Assembly (NCBI RefSeq): GCF_017353175.1
Contig: NZ_JAFMYW010000009.1
Coordinates: 248,001 to 312,000 of the forward strand
Direction of reading: 5' to 3'
Length of the DNA stretch: 64,000 bases
From: Fibrella forsythiae
Lineage (GTDB): Bacteria > Bacteroidota > Bacteroidia > Cytophagales > Spirosomataceae
The notes beneath the pieces were generated by a model. That model had not been told where the DNA came from. It worked only from the letters and a program-made list of their open reading frames with translations, and made no database searches. This document shows positions 60,246 to 64,000 of the stretch, piece after piece. Position 1 is the stretch's first letter. Each line of letters opens with the position of its first letter. Position numbers and translations under genes: made by a program.

Positions 60246-63020
60246 CTAAGCAGCTAAAGATTCATTTAACTCCTCAATTAACGGGAAAGTCCGGTCTCCA
60301 AACAGGCTCCAGAGCCTACCTAGTCCACCCTTGTCCACAAAGGGAGAATAGTCAAAGTCATCTTTGGTAACCTGAATAGACCGGGCTATAGTATCCTTCA
60401 TCATCCGGAGCCACTCCATCTGCTCCTCCGTAAACTTCAGAGAACCTGCCTGTTGCCGGAATACCCAGTTCTGAAAATTCCGGTTTACGGTTTGGTCGTA
60501 AGCGGTTAACTCCGGGTCGATCTCCAGTACTCGTCTGATCAGCGAAACCAGAGCTACCAGCTCGTTCTTGGGCTGATTACCGTTTACCTTACCCAGAACC
60601 TCATAGGCTTTCCAGACAGCAAAGGGAGCCAGATTTGGGCGGTCTGTTTTCAGTTTTTCTACTACCTGCTGTATCATCTGGTAGGTGATCTCCCTACGTC
60701 TGTTAGGCTGGTTGTAGAAGATCTGTAAGGCCGTTATCTGGTCCCTGTTTTCTTCCAGGTACGTCTTGAAGTCAGCTACAATAGTTCCGGCTTTTTCAGC
60801 CATTGAAGCATCCCAACCGGCTGAAAGAACGGTATCCAGGTTAACACCATCTATGACCTGATCGTGGTTCCTACGGATCGACTCAAGTAGATTCCGATAG
60901 TTGGGATCATCGAACACACGGGTAGCCTGCTGGATCAATTCATTCCTGATGTCTTCCAGAGTTCCCGGTGTGGGGATTTCTCCGTTGTTTTTCTGAAACT
61001 GCTTAGCCAGGTCATCAAGCTTATCGGGACTATATGTATCGAGCAACTCATTGACTACCCGATTGATGGTTTTCCCTCCAGCTGCTGTGGCTAACTGGTT
61101 TCGTTCGACTGGAGTAAGCTGTTTTTCTAGTCTGGTTAGCCGGTTAGCCAAGGAGGTTAACGTGTCTTCTGAATTATCTCCACCAACGGCTACATTCCAT
61201 AATAGATCTTTCAGTGAAACCCCGGGTTTACGCTCCAGCGGTCGACTATCTGTTTTCAGGGATTTACTGACTCCCACAGCATCGACCAATACAAAATGGG
61301 TCTTGTTACCCACGGCTGAAGGAGTTACCAGCTTTAGGTCATCTTCCAGCATAGTACGGGTTCCCCGGCCCTTCATCTGTTCGAAGTAAGACCGAGACTT
61401 TACATCCCTCATGAATAACAGACATTCCAGTGCTTTAACGTCCGTTCCAGTAGCAATCATGTCGACCGTTACAGCTATCCGGGGGTAATAGGCAGTACGG
61501 AACTGCTGGAGAACCTCCGAGGGCTTGTCTCCCCCGTCTTTACCTACACTGTATGTGACTTTCCGACAGAACTCATTCCGTTCGCCAAACTCCTCCCGAA
61601 CCGTTCTAATAATGTCATCCGCGTGGAAATCACTTTTGGCGAAGATCAGAGTCTTAGGTATTTCTTTCCGGTGGGGGAAGATCTCAGGTAGCTTGTCCCG
61701 AAAGGTTCGAATAACGGTCCTGATCTGATCTGGATTAACGACATCCCGGTCAAGGGCTGATCCCCGGTAGACTGTCTCCTCATCCACCTGTTCCCACCGT
61801 TTTCGGCGGGTCTGCCGTTCCCGTTTATCTACCCATTCCCCGGCTTTTATAGTAGCTCCGTTTTTGGTTATCTCTGTCTCAATGGAATAGACGTCAAAGG
61901 GTACATTGACTCCATCGGCTACAGCTCGTTCGTATGTATACTCGCTAACCACGTTCCGATTGAAGAAACCGAATGTTCGGCTATCTGGAGTAGCAGTTAA
62001 GCCAACTAGAAACGAGTCAAAGTAGTCCAGTACCTGTTTCCATTCGTTGTATATGGAGCGGTGGGCCTCGTCAATAATAATGAAGTCAAAGGTTTCAATG
62101 GGTACTCGGTAATTGTAAACGACCTCTCGGGAAAAAGAAGAGGTCTGTCGTTCATTGGGGGATTCTTCCTCGGCTGACTCGTCAATTTCCTCGCCCCGTA
62201 GAATAGAGTACATCCGTTGAATAGTACTGATACATACTTGAGCCGAGGAATCTACAAAAGAAGACCGGAGCCGTTGGACGTTATACAGTTCCGTGAACTT
62301 CCGCGGATCATCATTAGGGCTGAACGCCTGGAACTCCTGTTCAGCCTGTTCCCCAAGGTTTCGAGTATCAACCAGAAATAGTATCCGGGTTGCTCTGGCA
62401 AACTTCAACAGCCGGTAAGCGGTCGTGATAGCCGTGAAGGTCTTACCCGATCCAGTGGCCATCTGTACTAAAGCTCGGGGTTGGTTCTTACCGAATGATT
62501 TCTCCAGGTTAGTAATGGCTGATACCTGACAATCCCTGAGGTTGCGGATATCCAATACCGGAAACTGCTGAAGTCTATGCCTGAGCGAAGTACCTTGTCT
62601 AATCCATTCCCTGACCGTTTCTGGGCGGTGAAACGTGAAGACTTCCCTGGCTCTAGGAGCAGGGTCTAAGTTGTCCGTAAAATGGGTTTCAGCCCCAGTA
62701 GACTCATAGATAAACCGTAGTGGCTGGTGGTCTTTCTGCCACTTCAGTTTACTGACGGCGTAGCGGCTAGACTGCTCTTCAACTGGACTTAGAATTGTAC
62801 CCTCCGCTTTGGCTTCAATGACCCCAACTGGTTTTCGGTCAATAAATAAGAGGTAGTCTGCCGGACCGGAATCCGTGGGGTATTCACGAACTACCACTCC
62901 CTGACCAGCTGAGAAATTCAGGGTCTTTATATCCTGGATAATCCATCCCGAATCAACCAACATCCGGTCTATCAGTTGACGAGCTAGGTTTTCGGGGGTC
63001 ATAGATGAAACAGCGGTCAT
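60246..63020 (-). CDS. hsdR: type I restriction enzyme HsdR subunit
   Basis: A translocating restriction subunit of 924 residues from the ATG at 63020; a TTG at 63038 would add six residues and an ATG at 63002 would remove six. The N-terminal PD-(D/E)xK nuclease has D55 in PADYLLFID and EAK (E69, K71). The SF2 helicase core has Walker A MATGSGKT (about 186-193), DEAH (DEAHRS), the TATP motif III and QMKGRGTRT motif VI. A helical C-terminal region contacts the methylase. It is the first gene of the operon; R and S/M are separated by several genes. Confidence 0.94.
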   Translation of the reverse strand: MTAVSSMTPENLARQLIDRMLVDSGWIIQDIKTLNFSAGQGVVVREYPTDSGPADYLLFIDRKPVGVIEAKAEGTILSPVEEQSSRYAVSKLKWQKDHQPLRFIYESTGAETHFTDNLDPAPRAREVFTFHRPETVREWIRQGTSLRHRLQQFPVLDIRNLRDCQVSAITNLEKSFGKNQPRALVQMATGSGKTFTAITTAYRLLKFARATRILFLVDTRNLGEQAEQEFQAFSPNDDPRKFTELYNVQRLRSSFVDSSAQVCISTIQRMYSILRGEEIDESAEEESPNERQTSSFSREVVYNYRVPIETFDFIIIDEAHRSIYNEWKQVLDYFDSFLVGLTATPDSRTFGFFNRNVVSEYTYERAVADGVNVPFDVYSIETEITKNGATIKAGEWVDKRERQTRRKRWEQVDEETVYRGSALDRDVVNPDQIRTVIRTFRDKLPEIFPHRKEIPKTLIFAKSDFHADDIIRTVREEFGERNEFCRKVTYSVGKDGGDKPSEVLQQFRTAYYPRIAVTVDMIATGTDVKALECLLFMRDVKSRSYFEQMKGRGTRTMLEDDLKLVTPSAVGNKTHFVLVDAVGVSKSLKTDSRPLERKPGVSLKDLLWNVAVGGDNSEDTLTSLANRLTRLEKQLTPVERNQLATAAGGKTINRVVNELLDTYSPDKLDDLAKQFQKNNGEIPTPGTLEDIRNELIQQATRVFDDPNYRNLLESIRRNHDQVIDGVNLDTVLSAGWDASMAEKAGTIVADFKTYLEENRDQITALQIFYNQPNRRREITYQMIQQVVEKLKTDRPNLAPFAVWKAYEVLGKVNGNQPKNELVALVSLIRRVLEIDPELTAYDQTVNRNFQNWVFRQQAGSLKFTEEQMEWLRMMKDTIARSIQVTKDDFDYSPFVDKGGLGRLWSLFGDRTFPLIEELNESLAA

Positions 63021-63281
63021 TAAAGCCGTAATGTACAATAACTCTTAAAGAATTACATTGCCGGGAGGGAGGTTCCGTTAATTAACCAGGATGTTCATTG
63101 TTACTGGGTAGATGTAGAATCTCTGGTTTAGCGGGTTTAACGAGATCTGGATACAGGTAGGGAAATAATAGAGTGAAAGGTACCTGTAGTAACAGTAATA
63201 AAGCCTGTCTCAGCAATGTGTAGAAACAGAGAAACCCCACACTATGAACTAGGTGAGGGAAGAGTACCAAGCTGGTAATGG
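63021..63281. other. leader region of the defence operon
   Basis: Between hsdR and the end of the upstream partial gene. It should hold the hsdR promoter; I see no exact TAnnTTTG on the minus strand. A 62-residue frame with a TTG start (63082-63270) is hydrophobic but lacks any other support. Confidence 0.4.
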
Positions 63282-64000
63282 TTAGTACGGGGTATTTACA
63301 CTAAAACTTTCTACAGATAGGGACCCCTTGATAGTAGAGCAGAAAGGAGCAGGAGAAACCAGATATTTGGCAGGAGTTCTTCGTCTCTTTATCTGCTTAT
63401 GACCCAGACTAACACGATCAGTAACCCCGTTAAACCATACCCGCCCAGAGACTGTACAATACTGATACCGCCCCTTACGTTCTACAGGAAGAGATTCGTA
63501 GTTATCCTCTATAAACCGATTCTGCTGAGCTATGTAGTATACATCCCAGCCTGAGTCATCATACAGGTTTCCTACTGTTATCTTGTTAGTTCTGTAAAAC
63601 ACGGACACACTTTGGAAAAGCTGATCTTCTGGTAGTTTGTCCACATTTGTACGAAGGGTCTTCTCTACTAGAGCTCGGTAGTTATGGACGGTCTTTTTTG
63701 TTCTACCGATATCCTTGACCGGGAACGAACACGAAACAGGGAACTCGCCAATTGTAGTTATCGGAGGTTTCGTTCTGTGTTTATTGGGTCTACTATATCC
63801 GTGTGGATTACTTAGAGCTTCTTGGTCGATCTGCCTGGCCGCTTCTTTTCTGGCTACATAGTTGGTAGTGATTTCCCAGGTTCTGACTCTCTTGTTCAGA
63901 ACCTCTTCAGATAGAAAAGCCCTAAAAGTTGCTATGTTCTTCCAACTGAGATTACTCAGGGTAACATTATCAACCTCGAAATACTCTTGGTACTTGCTGA
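63282..64000 (-). CDS. C-terminal part of an unidentified protein running off the window
   Basis: The frame is open without a stop from the window edge to 63282, so at least 239 residues are seen and the start lies beyond 64000. An internal GTG at 63644 is not a likely start, since the frame continues upstream as YEQKSYE-like charged sequence (for example SNLSWKNIATFRAFLSEEVL and KRVRTWEITTNYVARKEAAR). The C-terminal part has WDVYYIAQQNRFIEDNYESL and a basic IKRRRTPAKYLV. No family is recognised. It has the AT-rich look of the defence region and probably belongs to it. Confidence 0.6.
   Translation of the reverse strand, partial: SKYQEYFEVDNVTLSNLSWKNIATFRAFLSEEVLNKRVRTWEITTNYVARKEAARQIDQEALSNPHGYSRPNKHRTKPPITTIGEFPVSCSFPVKDIGRTKKTVHNYRALVEKTLRTNVDKLPEDQLFQSVSVFYRTNKITVGNLYDDSGWDVYYIAQQNRFIEDNYESLPVERKGRYQYCTVSGRVWFNGVTDRVSLGHKQIKRRRTPAKYLVSPAPFCSTIKGSLSVESFSVNTPY

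Noticed and set aside
63082-63270. 62-residue hydrophobic reading frame before hsdR
   Set aside because: TTG start, Leu/Pro-rich composition typical of chance frames, no ribosome site; kept only as part of the leader description.
51194-64000. CRISPR array or phage structural genes in the defence region
   Set aside because: No regularly spaced repeats and no capsid, tail or integrase genes are seen; the Gp37/Gp68 name of DUF5131 alone does not make a prophage.

Overview
The window is a chromosomal segment of a Bacteroidota bacterium, most like the order Cytophagales and the Spirosoma group. This rests on a gliding-motility lipoprotein GldH, a type IX secretion (type B) sorting domain, HmuY-type heme uptake, DUF3500, DUF4301, LytTR/LytS pairs, weak Shine-Dalgarno sites and several promoters of the Bacteroidota type (TTTG, about 20 bases, TAnnTTTG). 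Species-level placement cannot be made from the sequence alone.

Left part (1-23.4 kb): mostly housekeeping and small conserved genes. These are an AIM24-like protein, a flavin monooxygenase, an Rrf2 regulator, DUF4301, DUF1345, GldH, a Lon-substrate-binding-domain protein, an AI-2E/PerM transporter, a PhoB/PhoR-type pair, an RluA-type pseudouridine synthase, Dabb and SnoaL-like proteins, a GNAT, an ArnT-like glycosyltransferase, hypoxanthine phosphoribosyltransferase, a TPR protein and a ModE-like HTH. They are followed by a LytS/LytTR pair split by a hydrolase gene, a 55-residue TatA, and an intradiol dioxygenase. Long intergenic inverted repeats of an unusual kind punctuate this part.

Middle (23.5-33.5 kb): an iron and heme locus. 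It holds a small CxxC-type protein, ferritin, a TonB-dependent receptor, a PepSY membrane protein, HmuY, two more small CxxC-type proteins, the HmuTUV ABC importer and the hemin-degrading factor HmuS. Candidate iron-responsive operators lie before the first small gene and before the receptor. A di-heme peroxidase, a cupin, a second TonB receptor, a DUF3500 lipoprotein, a second LytS/LytTR pair, a type B sorted surface protein, an M1 peptidase, a minimal kinase-like protein and a metzincin-type protease follow, up to 50.7 kb.

Right part (51-64 kb): after a tRNA-Pro(GGG) gene the base composition becomes visibly more AT-rich and the AGGTACGT word common in the rest of the window nearly disappears. 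All genes here are on the minus strand and form one tightly packed defence operon: hsdR, tcmP (methyltransferase-like), a DUF5131/Gp37-Gp68 three-cysteine protein, a 60-residue ORF, hsdS, a decayed gene, an mcrB-like gene, mcrC and hsdM. A type I restriction-modification system is thus split by two modules: a TcmP plus three-Cys protein pair, and an McrBC-like GTPase/nuclease pair. Between hsdS and mcrB the junction (hsdS tail plus mcrB head) is present twice, with a pseudogene between the copies, which records a past gene insertion or exchange.

The most interesting signals are the composite defence operon with its duplicated junction, the family of private-sequence long inverted repeats (one has a perfect 53-bp stem inside a two-component operon), the over-represented word AGGTACGT, and three related small cysteine proteins tied to iron genes.
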